This document shows, piece after piece, positions 18,046 to 28,121 of a DNA stretch of 64,000 bases. Source of the stretch: Roseomonas sp. AR75. Its GTDB lineage: Bacteria; Pseudomonadota; Alphaproteobacteria; Acetobacterales; Acetobacteraceae. The stretch lies in contig NZ_STGB01000002.1 in assembly GCF_005222815.1 (NCBI RefSeq), positions 248,001 through 312,000 of the forward strand, written 5' to 3'. The position numbers and the translations under genes are program-made. Below the pieces are notes generated by a model. That model was not told where the DNA came from. It ran no database searches and worked only from the letters and a program-made list of their open reading frames with translations. Each line of letters starts with the position of its first letter. Position 1 is the stretch's first letter.

Positions 18046-18669
18046 TCAGTTGCTGGCCTGCTGCTGCGTCACCACGCCGGTCGAACGGTCCACGCGCAGT
18101 TTCATTTCGCGATCGTTCTGCTTGGCCGTGGCAGTGATCGCATCGCCATCGCTGCTGACGTCGCTGACGTCCGAGTAGCCGCGATCCTGCAGCATGGTGC
18201 GCACCTGGGATTCGCTCAGCTTCTTCTCGTCGCGCACCTGGCCGGTCCGCGCATCGATGCGAAGGTTCTCGACATCCTCGCCATAGCGCTCCGCGCCCTC
18301 GACCTTGAAGTGGTCGCCATCACGCTCGAGGCCTTCGATGTCGGAGTAGCCGCGGGCGCGCAACACGTTGCGGATGGCGTCCTCGCTCATCGCGCTCGAC
18401 TGCGCGGCGGAGCCGCCGGAGCTGCTGCCGGCCGGTCCCGGAGCCTGCGCGCCGGACTGCGCGGAGGAACCGCTCATGCTGCCGCCGGGCATGCCGGGGT
18501 TCCGCGTGCCGGTGCTGCCCATCGGGCTGCCCGCCGTGCCGCCCTGCGCCTGCAGCCCGCCGCTGGCGCTGCCCGGCTGCGCCGGATTCACGGCCTGAGC
18601 GCCGGCATGACCGATTCCGCCGAACACCAGGGCCGCCGCGATCGCGGTCGTGGAAAGAAGATGCTTCAT
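18046..18669 (-). CDS. Secreted protein with two PepSY-like repeats
   Basis: It has 207 residues from the ATG at 18669, with GGAGG about 8 nt upstream. A signal peptide (MKHLLSTTAIAAALVFGG...AGA) is cleaved near residue 24. A Gly/Ser/Pro-rich linker follows to about residue 95. Two related units then appear: RNVLRARGYSDIEGLERDGD (about 103-122) ending in LRIDARTGQV, and RTMLQDRGYSDVSDVSSDGD (about 160-179) ending in LRVDRSTGVV. This helix-then-strand pattern resembles PepSY/DUF2939-type periplasmic modules. Likely a periplasmic protein with an envelope or inhibitory role; the exact function is unknown. Confidence 0.75.
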   Translation of the reverse strand: MKHLLSTTAIAAALVFGGIGHAGAQAVNPAQPGSASGGLQAQGGTAGSPMGSTGTRNPGMPGGSMSGSSAQSGAQAPGPAGSSSGGSAAQSSAMSEDAIRNVLRARGYSDIEGLERDGDHFKVEGAERYGEDVENLRIDARTGQVRDEKKLSESQVRTMLQDRGYSDVSDVSSDGDAITATAKQNDREMKLRVDRSTGVVTQQQASN

Positions 18670-18762
18670 GTTGATGAGCCTCCATTGTGGGTACTGCCGT
18701 CGCCCCGATGGGCGCGACGAAGGCGGGATTGCCGGTGGCGACCACCCCGCCTTCAGGACCAC

Positions 18763-18787
18763 AACATCCCCTGGCCCGCATCGTTCG
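18763..18787 (-). promoter_or_regulatory. Weak EcfG-like promoter for the PepSY-like gene at 18669
   Basis: On the minus strand CGAAC (18787-18783), 16 nt, then TGTT (18766-18763), 94 nt before the start codon. One base in each box departs from GGAAC/CGTT. Confidence 0.3.
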
Positions 18788-18949
18788 CGTGTCTTCCCCC
18801 TGCCCAACAATCGCGGTCGGCAACGGGATTTTCTTCAGGGAGGATCTTGAACAGGCAGCAACCCTGCCTGACGGTAACTTGTACGATTGGCGAGTTTCTC
18901 ATGCAGCGCGTCGCTGCGGCCGCCCTGCCAGGACGGCCGCATCGATCGC

Positions 18950-19648
18950 TCAGGCCACGTCGCCGCGCTTGCGCAGCGTCGGGTCGTTCGCACCGGGAAC
19001 GCTGTCGGCGCCAAGGCCGGGCGCCGCCACGCCGCCGCGATAGGCACCGGGCGGGGCTCCGGCCACCGTGCCGCTGCTGACGCTACCCGAGGTCGCGGCC
19101 ATGCCGGTCCCGCCGGAGGTGCCGGTCCAGCCCTCGTTGCGCCAGTCGCTGCTCCGCCGGTTCATGTCCACCGGCTCGTGCCGGTCCAGGATGCGCTCGG
19201 CCTCGGCGGCGCGGCTCACCTCGGCGCGCACCACGACGAGGTGGCCGCCACGGCGGACGCCCTCGGAATAGGTGGTGGCTTCCTCCTCGCCGAAGCCGGC
19301 GCCGGCCAGCGCACCGATCAGCCCGCCCGCGGCGGCGCCTGCGCCGGCGCCGGTCAGCGTGGCGATCAGCCAGCCGGCCGCGACGACCGGGCCGACGCCG
19401 GGAATGGCGAGCGCGCCAAGCCCGGCGAGAAGGCCCGCGCCACCGCCGAGCACCGTGCCCAGCGTGGCGCCGGTCGCGGCGCCGCTGTCGGCGCCGGTGT
19501 CGTCCTCGCGGCGCAGCGTCGTGCCGTCGCCCTTGGGGCCCATGTAGCTGATGTCGCTGCGCGCGAAGCCTGCGGACTCCAGCTCGGTGACCGCCGCATG
19601 GGCGCTGCCGGAGCTGTCGTAGAGGCGCGCGATGTTGCGTGTCGCCAT
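18950..19648 (-). CDS. YflT-like/general stress protein with glycine-zipper core
   Basis: It has 232 residues from the ATG at 19648, with AGGAGA seven bases upstream. The N-terminus NIARLYDSSGSAHAAVTELE plus SAGFARSDISYMG resembles the heat-induced stress protein YflT domain (general stress protein 17M type). Residues about 55-120 form a Gly/Ala-rich hydrophobic zipper (GAGLLAGLGALAIPGVGPVV and similar). RGGHLVVVRAEVSRAAEAER follows as a small alpha/beta unit. The tail is low-complexity. It starts 29 bp after the upstream gene and is probably in the same operon. Likely membrane-associated; role inferred from family only. Confidence 0.72.
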   Translation of the reverse strand: MATRNIARLYDSSGSAHAAVTELESAGFARSDISYMGPKGDGTTLRREDDTGADSGAATGATLGTVLGGGAGLLAGLGALAIPGVGPVVAAGWLIATLTGAGAGAAAGGLIGALAGAGFGEEEATTYSEGVRRGGHLVVVRAEVSRAAEAERILDRHEPVDMNRRSSDWRNEGWTGTSGGTGMAATSGSVSSGTVAGAPPGAYRGGVAAPGLGADSVPGANDPTLRKRGDVA

Positions 19649-19677
19649 GTCATGCTCTCCTTGTGTGACGGCGACGC

Positions 19678-20442
19678 TCACTGCGTCGCGACGATGTTGC
19701 CGCGGAAGTCCATCGCCACGCCGGTGGGCTGGCCGTTTCGGATCGCGCGCCCGCGCCAGATGCCCTGCTCGTCAAGGCGAAGGCTCTGGACATCGGCGAA
19801 GCCGGCATCGGCGATTCGCTCGCGCGCCTGGCCCTCGGTGAAGGAATTCGCACCGGATTCGAGGCCACCGGGCGCGGCAGCGGCAGGCGCGCCGCCACCC
19901 TGCGCGGCGCGGCCGGGCGTGGTGGTGCCGGCGGCGGGTGCTTCGCGGTCGGGCGCGGCGGGCGTCGATTGGGTGGATTGCACGGCGCTGTCCGTGGATG
20001 GCGCGGCGGGGGCGGGCTGCGCGGCGGTCACATTGCCCGGCATGGCATTGGGCGCAGCGGCGCTTGGCGCGGCAGCGTTGGGCGCGGCAGCGTTGGGCGC
20101 GGCGGTGCTGGGCGCTGTGCCCGTCTGCGCCGTGCTCGCGGTCGCTGGGGCGCCGGGCGCGGGCGCGCCGTCTGCTGTGCCGGCCGGGTTGGCAGGCGTG
20201 CGTTGCGCGGCGTTGCCGGGCTGAACAAGCGCGGGATTGGCGCGCTCATCATCCGCCCCAGGCCTTGTTCCGGCGGCGGGAGGGCCACCCGGGCTCATGC
20301 CCGGTGCATCGCCGGCCCGGGTGCCGGGCACCATCGGGCTGGGGTTCACTTCCTGCGCGCGCTGCTGCGCCTGCGCCATTCCGGCGCCGAGCGCCAGCGC
20401 CAGCGCCGAGGCAATTGCCGCGTCGCGAATCCGCATGGTCAT
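19678..20442 (-). CDS. Secreted Ala/Pro-rich protein with C-terminal PepSY-like unit
   Basis: It has 254 residues. The ATG at 20442 has GGAG seven bases upstream; a second ATG two codons later is possible. The signal peptide (RDAAIASALALALGAGMAQA) is cleaved after AQA. A long disordered linker includes a short tandem of APNAAAPNAAAPSAAAPNA (about 115-133). The last ~60 residues hold one PepSY-like unit, ARERIADAGFADVQSLRLDE ending in VAMDFRGNIV, related to the units in the protein at 18046. A possible stress-sigma promoter lies about 53 bp upstream. Confidence 0.75.
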   Translation of the reverse strand: MTMRIRDAAIASALALALGAGMAQAQQRAQEVNPSPMVPGTRAGDAPGMSPGGPPAAGTRPGADDERANPALVQPGNAAQRTPANPAGTADGAPAPGAPATASTAQTGTAPSTAAPNAAAPNAAAPSAAAPNAMPGNVTAAQPAPAAPSTDSAVQSTQSTPAAPDREAPAAGTTTPGRAAQGGGAPAAAAPGGLESGANSFTEGQARERIADAGFADVQSLRLDEQGIWRGRAIRNGQPTGVAMDFRGNIVATQ

Positions 20443-20494
20443 TGCTGTCTCCGTCCTGACTGGCCGCGAGGCTGGCCGCCTCGCCTCCGATCTC

Positions 20495-20519
20495 AACGGT
20501 GGCGCACGCAAGCTGTTCG
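20495..20519 (-). promoter_or_regulatory. EcfG-like promoter, CGAAC-N16-CGTT
   Basis: On the minus strand CGAAC (20519-20515), a 16-nt spacer and CGTT (20498-20495), 53 nt before the start of the gene at 20442. It differs from the EcfG consensus GGAAC-N16/17-CGTT by one base and is identical in form to the site at 47670-47694. Confidence 0.4.
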
Positions 20520-20593
20520 TCGCGCGCCCGGCATGACCGCGCACAGGCGCGCGAGCGGAACGGGCGGAAGGCGAGACGCTGACGCGGTCGCGA

Positions 20594-21073
20594 TCAGCCC
20601 CCGGGCGCGGCGGCGAGCGCGGCGGCGAGTGCCGCGTTGCTGTAGCGCGGGTCGTCCGTGACCTCCGGGCCGAGCCAGTCCGGCAGGTCCGGTGCGTCCT
20701 CGGCAGAAGCAAGCTCGACCTCGGCCAGGACGAGACCTGCGAGCGTGGCGGGGGCGGTGAACTCGTCCACGGTCCACAGATGCCCGGCGAACTCCACCTC
20801 CCAGCGGGTCTTGGCCAGGGCGGCGAAGGGCGAGAGGGCGAGCATCGCCTCGGCGTCGGCGACGGGGACCGGATATTCGAACTCGGCGCGCACCTTGCCG
20901 CCGGGGCCCTTCACGGTCAGCGCGGCGGCATCGCCGGCGATGCGGATGCGGACGCTGGGCTGGGTGGGCCCGCCGGCCGCCAGGTAGCCCTGCCGCATCG
21001 GCAGGGGTGCGCGCGCCGCCGACCGCCAGCCCGCGCCGGCGACGAGGAATTTCCGTTCGATCTCGATGCCCAT
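20594..21073 (-). CDS. CYTH domain protein (triphosphate tunnel family)
   Basis: It has 159 residues from the ATG at 21073. It begins [11 protein letters not shown], the hallmark ExExK of the CYTH/triphosphate tunnel fold, and continues with [33 protein letters not shown] and [12 protein letters not shown], the alternating charged strands of the tunnel. Family members hydrolyse inorganic triphosphate or thiamine triphosphate, or make cAMP; which one cannot be told. It is divergent from uvrB with a 46-bp gap. Confidence 0.9.
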   Translation of the reverse strand: MGIEIERKFLVAGAGWRSAARAPLPMRQGYLAAGGPTQPSVRIRIAGDAAALTVKGPGGKVRAEFEYPVPVADAEAMLALSPFAALAKTRWEVEFAGHLWTVDEFTAPATLAGLVLAEVELASAEDAPDLPDWLGPEVTDDPRYSNAALAAALAAAPGG

Positions 21074-21119
21074 GGGCGGCGCTGTAGCGCATCGCGCCGC
21101 GCGCGCCCACATTGGCGGC

Positions 21120-23330
<2,211 letters not shown>

Positions 23331-23365
23331 GTGCGCGTCGATCCGCAGACGGGTCCTGCGGCTCG

Positions 23366-23390
23366 GGAATGAATTGCGCGGGCATTCGTT
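23366..23390 (+). promoter_or_regulatory. EcfG-like promoter, GGAAT-N16-CGTT
   Basis: GGAAT (23366-23370), 16 nt and CGTT (23387-23390), about 84 nt before the glycine-zipper lipoprotein gene at 23475. One base from GGAAC-N16-CGTT. Its paralogue at 47399 also has such a site. Confidence 0.4.
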
Positions 23391-23474
23391 GTCACGCGTC
23401 GTTGCCCAGGAAACGCCTCGTCTTCGCCATGACGGGCAGCTTCGCTGGCGACGCCACGACAAAGGGAGTCCCGC

Positions 23475-23705
23475 ATGACCACGCCCCGCCTGCTGCCCCG
23501 GCTGATCCTCGCCGGCCTTCTCGCCATCCCGCTCGCAGCCTGCGACGGGATGACGCGCACGCAGCAGCGCGCCCTCTCCGGCGGCGCGATCGGCGCGGCG
23601 GGCGGCGCGGCGCTTGGTGCCATCACCGGAGGCTCTGCCGTGACGGGGGCATTGCTTGGCGGTGCGGGCGGCGCGGCCATCGGCGCGGTGACCTCGCGGC
23701 GCTGA
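23475..23705 (+). CDS. Small glycine-zipper lipoprotein
   Basis: It has 76 residues. The lipoprotein signal LILAGLLAIPLAAC places the lipidated Cys at about 24. The mature part is almost all Gly/Ala zipper (GGAIGAAGGAALGAITGGSA), compatible with a short membrane-inserting hairpin as in the YMGG/OmpA-like glycine-zipper lipoproteins. It is a close paralogue of the gene at 47399-47632. AGGGAG lies just upstream of the ATG. Confidence 0.82.
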   Translation: MTTPRLLPRLILAGLLAIPLAACDGMTRTQQRALSGGAIGAAGGAALGAITGGSAVTGALLGGAGGAAIGAVTSRR

Positions 23706-23847
23706 GCGGCCTCGCGCTGCGGAGAAGCCGCGAGGGGCCATGCCGCGCGCAGCATCCGCCTTCGAGCGCTCGCGCGCCGGCGTTGCGCCGGGCCCGCCGC
23801 CTCGCCCCTTGCCGGCAGGCGCGGCTGGAATCGTGATCCGCGAGGAA

Positions 23848-26823
23848 TCAGGCGATCAGGATGTCCTGCGCGCGCAGCGCGCCGGGGCCAAGGCCCTCCA
23901 GGAACACCGCGCCACCGGTGAGCGTCAGCTCCAGGCCGCCGCCCACCGCGCGGAAAGCCGTCAGCGCCGCGCCGGCGCTGCCGTGGCCGACGCCGGTCAG
24001 CAGCAGCACATCCTCGCCGGGGGTGAAATCGGCGATCACGTCGCGACCACTGGCGGCGATCATGACGAAGATATCCTCGCCGGTGCCGCCGACCAGCGTG
24101 TCGTTGCCGGCGCCGCCGAGCAGCGTGTCGGCCGCGGCGCCGCCGCTCAGCCGGTTGTCCAGCGCATTGCCCTCGATGCGGTTGGCCAGCGCGTTGCCGT
24201 AGCCGTCGCGCGCGGCGCCGAGCAGCACCAGCTCCTCGACATTCGCCGGGAGCGCATAGAAGCCGGCATCGAGCAGCGCGCGGATCGTGTCGATGCCGCC
24301 GCCCACCTCCTCCACCACGCGATCGGCAAAGCCATCCACGACATAGAGGTCGTTGCCGAGGCCTCCGACCAGCAGGCTGCCCGCGCCCTCCCCGGCCGAG
24401 GCGTCCAGCGTGTCGGCGGCCTCCGCACCGCGGAGTTCGGAGCCGCCATCGGGGCCCGCCAGCAGCAGGTCGTTGCCGGCGCCGCCATCCAGCCGGTCGG
24501 CGCCGGCGCCGCCATCCAGCGTGTCGGCACCAGGGCCTCCGGCGATGGTGTCGTTCCCTGCGCCGCCGCCGAGGGAATCATTGCCCTCGCCGCCAAGCAG
24601 CAGGTCGGCGCCCTCGCCGCCATCCATCAGCTCGTTGCCGGCCGTGCCGGCCATGATGTCATCGCCATCCTCGCCCTGCAGCGTGTCATCGCCGGCCTCG
24701 CCCAAAACCAGGTCGTTGCCGGTGCCGCCGCGCAGGCGGTCGTTGCCGGCGCCGCCCTCCACCAGGTCCGCGCCGGCCTCGCCGCGCAGCGAGTCATTGC
24801 CGTCCTCGCCGCGCAGCAGGTCGTCGTCGTCGCCGCCGAACAGCGTGTCCGCATCGGCGCCGCCTTCCAGCGTGTCCGCGCCGGCGCCCCCGGCGAGGCT
24901 GTCGGCGCCCGTGCCGCCGCGCAGCAGGTCGTCGCCGTCACCGCCCAGCACCGTGTCGGCGCCGGTGCCGCCTTCCAGCATGTCCGCGCCCTCGTCGCCG
25001 AGCAGGCGGTCGTTGCCGTCGCCGCCGAGCAGCGTGTCGTTCTCGCTGCCGCCGGCGAGCGTGTCGGCCTCGCTGCCGCCATCCAGGCTGTCCGCACCCG
25101 CTCCGCCGGACAGGCTGTCCGTGCCGGCCTCGCCCGCCAGCGTATCCGCCGCCGCGCCGCCCTCCAGCGTGTCGGCGCCGTTGCCGCCTTCGAGGCGGTC
25201 GGCCTGCTCCGCGCCGCGCAGCAGGTCGTTGCCCTCGCCGCCCGCCAGCGTGTCGTCCTCCGTGCCGCCATCCAGCGTGTCGTTCGCCGCGCCACCCTCC
25301 AGCCGGTCCGCGCCGGCGCCGCCGGCCAGGCTGTCCGCGCCCTCGCCGCCCAGCAGCAGGTCGGCGTCGTCGCCGCCGGCCAGCGTGTCCGCGCCGGCGG
25401 CACCCTCCAGCGTGTCCGCGCCCGCCTCGCCGGAGAGCAGGTTCGCGCCTTCGTTGCCCAGCAGGCGGTCGGCCAGCGCGGCGCCGAAGGCCGCCAGGTC
25501 GCCCGCGCCGTCTCGCAGCCGCAGCACCTCGATCCCGCCGGGGATGGTGGTGGCGAAGCCGGCGATGGCCGTGTCGGTGCCGCCATCCTCGGCTTCGAGG
25601 ATCAGGTCGCCATCCCCGGCGAGCAGATAGGTGTCGTCGCCCTCCCCGCCGGCCAGGCTGTCCGCCCCCTCCCCGCCATCAAGCGTGTCCGCGCCGGTGC
25701 CGCCGGCCAGCGTGTCGGAGGCAGCGCCGCCGAGCAGCGAATCATCGCCCGCGCCGCCATCGAGCAGGTCCGGCTCATTGCCGCCATCCAGCGTGTCGGC
25801 GCCGTCGCGGCCGAGCAGCGTGTCGGCGGCGGTGCCACCGGAGAGGCTGTCCGCGCCCTCGCCGCCATCCAGCAGGTCGAAGCCGTTGTTGCCCTGGAGC
25901 ATGTCGTTGCCGGCGCCGCCCTCCAGCACGTCGTTGCCGGTCTGGCCGTAGAGCGTGTCGTTGCCGTCGCCGCCCCGCATGGCGTCGTTGCCGAGGCCGC
26001 CCCAGAGCAGGTCGAGGCCCGGCCCGCCCTCCATCGTGTCGTTGCCGGTGCCGCCATCCAGCACGTCGTTGCCGGCCCAGCCCTCCAGGATGTCCGCGCC
26101 GTCGCCGCCGCCGATGTTGTCGTTGCCGCCATAGCCCAGGATGAAGTCGGCGCCGGTCCCGCCGACCAGCGAATCCGGATCCTCGGTGCCGGGGATGGAG
26201 GTGGTGCCGCCGCCGCCGGCCAGCACGGTGATCTCCAGGCTGAAGGCGGCGGATTGCAGCCCGTCCCAGGCCTCGACGATGACATGGCGCGTGGTGCCGC
26301 CGAGGCCCCAGAGCGTGACGCCATCGCGCAGGCGCAGCACGTCGCCGTCCACGACGAACCAGGCGTCGTCGGGCCAGGTGACGGTGTAGGTCAGCGGCCC
26401 GGGGCTGTCGGGATCGTCGGCGATGAGCGTGCCGATGGGTGCGCCCGGGTCGTTCTCCAGCACGGTGCCGCCGGAGAGGAAGCGCAGCGCCTCCGGCGGC
26501 GTGTCGTCCAGGCCGAGCAGCGCGACGTGCCAGGCCTGCGCCAGGTCGTGCCAGCCGGCGGCGGTCTCGACGGAGAGGCCGAAGCTGAAGACCGCCGCGC
26601 CCAGCGCCTCGGCGTCGAAGCGCGCCACGGGGGTGAGGGTCAGGCGCTGCGCGGCGCGGTCGAAGACCGGCTCGAAGCGGTTGGCATCCGGCCCGGTGAG
26701 GACGAGGTCGAGCACGCCGCCGGAGAACTCCAGGACGGCTTCCCAATCGCCGGGGCGGGCATTCTCGAAGATGCTGTCCGGCACGGCCCCCGATACCGTG
26801 ACCGGGACCGCCGGCGCAGACAT
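23848..26823 (-). CDS. RTX calcium-binding repeat protein, 991 residues
   Basis: A type I-secreted surface or extracellular protein by family. Residues 1 to about 205 form non-repeat, cadherin-like sequence ([33 protein letters not shown]). From about 212 to 905 there are several dozen GGxGxDxLx nonapeptides such as [20 protein letters not shown], the calcium-binding beta-roll. A break at about 415-450 ([20 protein letters not shown]) and another at about 805-870 separate blocks. The C-terminal ~70 residues ([18 protein letters not shown]) resemble the serralysin-type type I secretion signal region. No type I exporter genes are nearby. No catalytic domain is seen. Confidence 0.88.
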   Translation of the reverse strand: MSAPAVPVTVSGAVPDSIFENARPGDWEAVLEFSGGVLDLVLTGPDANRFEPVFDRAAQRLTLTPVARFDAEALGAAVFSFGLSVETAAGWHDLAQAWHVALLGLDDTPPEALRFLSGGTVLENDPGAPIGTLIADDPDSPGPLTYTVTWPDDAWFVVDGDVLRLRDGVTLWGLGGTTRHVIVEAWDGLQSAAFSLEITVLAGGGGTTSIPGTEDPDSLVGGTGADFILGYGGNDNIGGGDGADILEGWAGNDVLDGGTGNDTMEGGPGLDLLWGGLGNDAMRGGDGNDTLYGQTGNDVLEGGAGNDMLQGNNGFDLLDGGEGADSLSGGTAADTLLGRDGADTLDGGNEPDLLDGGAGDDSLLGGAASDTLAGGTGADTLDGGEGADSLAGGEGDDTYLLAGDGDLILEAEDGGTDTAIAGFATTIPGGIEVLRLRDGAGDLAAFGAALADRLLGNEGANLLSGEAGADTLEGAAGADTLAGGDDADLLLGGEGADSLAGGAGADRLEGGAANDTLDGGTEDDTLAGGEGNDLLRGAEQADRLEGGNGADTLEGGAAADTLAGEAGTDSLSGGAGADSLDGGSEADTLAGGSENDTLLGGDGNDRLLGDEGADMLEGGTGADTVLGGDGDDLLRGGTGADSLAGGAGADTLEGGADADTLFGGDDDDLLRGEDGNDSLRGEAGADLVEGGAGNDRLRGGTGNDLVLGEAGDDTLQGEDGDDIMAGTAGNELMDGGEGADLLLGGEGNDSLGGGAGNDTIAGGPGADTLDGGAGADRLDGGAGNDLLLAGPDGGSELRGAEAADTLDASAGEGAGSLLVGGLGNDLYVVDGFADRVVEEVGGGIDTIRALLDAGFYALPANVEELVLLGAARDGYGNALANRIEGNALDNRLSGGAAADTLLGGAGNDTLVGGTGEDIFVMIAASGRDVIADFTPGEDVLLLTGVGHGSAGAALTAFRAVGGGLELTLTGGAVFLEGLGPGALRAQDILIA

Positions 26824-26879
26824 GACTTCCCCGTCCTGGGAACGGGGCGAGGCTTAGCGGGGCTGGGTTAACGCGCCCT

Positions 26880-27629
26880 TCAGGCGACCAGCCGCCAGGC
26901 CATGCCAGCCAGCACCACGGCGTTCAGGGCGAAGAGCGCCGCGCCGGCCAGTTGCAGCCCGGCGCCGGCGCGGCGCAGGAACAGCCGGCCGAGCAGCGCG
27001 ACGCCGACCAGGGCCGGCACGGTGCCGAGGACGAAGGCGGCCATGACGATGGCGCCGGCCAGCGCGCTACCGGTGGCGGCGGCTCCGGCCAACGCGGCAT
27101 AGAGCATGCCGCAGGGCAGCGCCGAGAGCGCGAGGCCAAGGCCGACGCCACGGAGGCCCGTCGGCGCAGCAATCAACGGCGCGACCACCGCGCCCAGCCG
27201 GGCCGAAAACCCGGTGAGGCCGGGCAGCGCGAAGCGTCCATGCGGGCGGAAGCGCTCCGGCAGGCGTTCGGAGGCCTGCAACGCCATCAGCACCGCGGCG
27301 CCGAGCAGCAGCAGCGCCAGCAGCCAGCGCATCCCGCTGAGCTGTGTGACCAGCCCCGCGCTGGCGCCGGCCAGCGCGCCCAGCAGCGCATAGCCGAGCA
27401 TCCGACCCAGATGGTACGGCAGCAGGGCCGCGCCGCTGAGCCGCGCCAGCATCCCCCCGCCGGCGCTGCGATCGGCCCGCGCGCCGGCCTGGGCCAGCAC
27501 GAAGGGCGCGCACATGCCCGCGCAATGGGTGAAGCCGCCCGCCAGGCCGGCCAGGAACAGGGCGAGGGCAACGGCGGGCACGCCCTCCGGGCCGAGGGCC
27601 GTCAGGTCAGCGAGGCAGTTCGCGATCAT
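26880..27629 (-). CDS. Sulfite exporter TauE/SafE-like membrane protein (COG2836 type)
   Basis: It has 249 residues and about six transmembrane helices. GFTHCAGMCAPFVLAQ (about 32-47) is the HCxGMC motif and ALPCGMLYAALAGAA (about 168-182) the PCGxxY motif. Together these define the COG2836 branch, often found near cbb3 oxidase maturation genes and thought to handle copper or another metal. An FNR-like box lies about 40 nt upstream, which fits micro-aerobic expression. No ccoNOP or ccoGHIS genes are in the window. Confidence 0.82.
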   Translation of the reverse strand: MIANCLADLTALGPEGVPAVALALFLAGLAGGFTHCAGMCAPFVLAQAGARADRSAGGGMLARLSGAALLPYHLGRMLGYALLGALAGASAGLVTQLSGMRWLLALLLLGAAVLMALQASERLPERFRPHGRFALPGLTGFSARLGAVVAPLIAAPTGLRGVGLGLALSALPCGMLYAALAGAAATGSALAGAIVMAAFVLGTVPALVGVALLGRLFLRRAGAGLQLAGAALFALNAVVLAGMAWRLVA

Positions 27630-27664
27630 GGCCGCCTTTCCACCATGGCAGGCCCGCCCTGTCC

Positions 27665-27678
27665 TTGCGCTGGATCAA
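27665..27678 (-). promoter_or_regulatory. FNR/FixK-like box upstream of the COG2836 gene
   Basis: TTGCG-CTGG-ATCAA on the plus strand (27665-27678); FNR-family consensus is TTGAT-N4-ATCAA, so one half-site is perfect and the other matches three of five. Its centre is about 42 nt from the ATG at 27629. It lies in the divergent region shared with rlpA. Confidence 0.45.
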
Positions 27679-27743
27679 GGGCTTGGCCCGTCCCGGGCAG
27701 GCCGGGGTTGCAACATTCGGCATTGCGGGCTTCCTTGCGCCGC

Positions 27744-28121
27744 ATGAGAGCGACCCCCTGGCGACGCATCCCGTCGCACGCCCTCCTCGCGCTGGTCCTG
27801 CTGGCGCCCTTCCAGGCCAAGGCCTTCGAACCCCAGGAGGGCGGTGCGGCGATCTACGCCAAGCGCTTCAACGGGCGGCCCATGGCCAATGGCCGGCCCT
27901 TCGATCCCGCCGCGAGTCACGCTGCGCACCGGCACCTGCCCTTCGGGACGGTGGCGGAGGTGATCAACCTGCGCAACGGCGCACGCACGCGGGTGGTGAT
28001 CAGCGACCGGGGCCCCTTCACGCCGGGTCGGATCATCGACCTGTCGCCCCGCAGCGCGCGAGAGCTTGGGATCAACGGCGTGGGCCGGGTGGAGATCCGA
28101 CCGGTCGTGGACAGCGATTAG
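27744..28121 (+). CDS. rlpA: RlpA-like septal ring/double-psi beta-barrel protein
   Basis: It has 125 residues. A signal peptide (SHALLALVLLAPFQAKA, cleaved near 27) is followed by the double-psi beta-barrel: GGAAIYAKRFNGRPMANGRP, HLPFGTVAEVINLRNG and VVISDRGPFTPGRIIDLSPR. RlpA cleaves naked glycan strands at the septum. This is a short version without the SPOR domain of E. coli RlpA. Its stop overlaps the convergent ThDP gene's stop by 3 nt. Confidence 0.88.
   Translation: MRATPWRRIPSHALLALVLLAPFQAKAFEPQEGGAAIYAKRFNGRPMANGRPFDPAASHAAHRHLPFGTVAEVINLRNGARTRVVISDRGPFTPGRIIDLSPRSARELGINGVGRVEIRPVVDSD

Noticed and set aside
24000..26200. CRISPR-like array in the RTX gene region
   Set aside because: The regular spacing comes from coding nonapeptide repeats in one open frame, not from identical repeats with unique spacers.
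23740..26871. 1043-codon plus-strand frame opposite the RTX gene
   Set aside because: Its regular Val/Ala-rich pattern simply mirrors the RTX nonapeptide repeats on the other strand.
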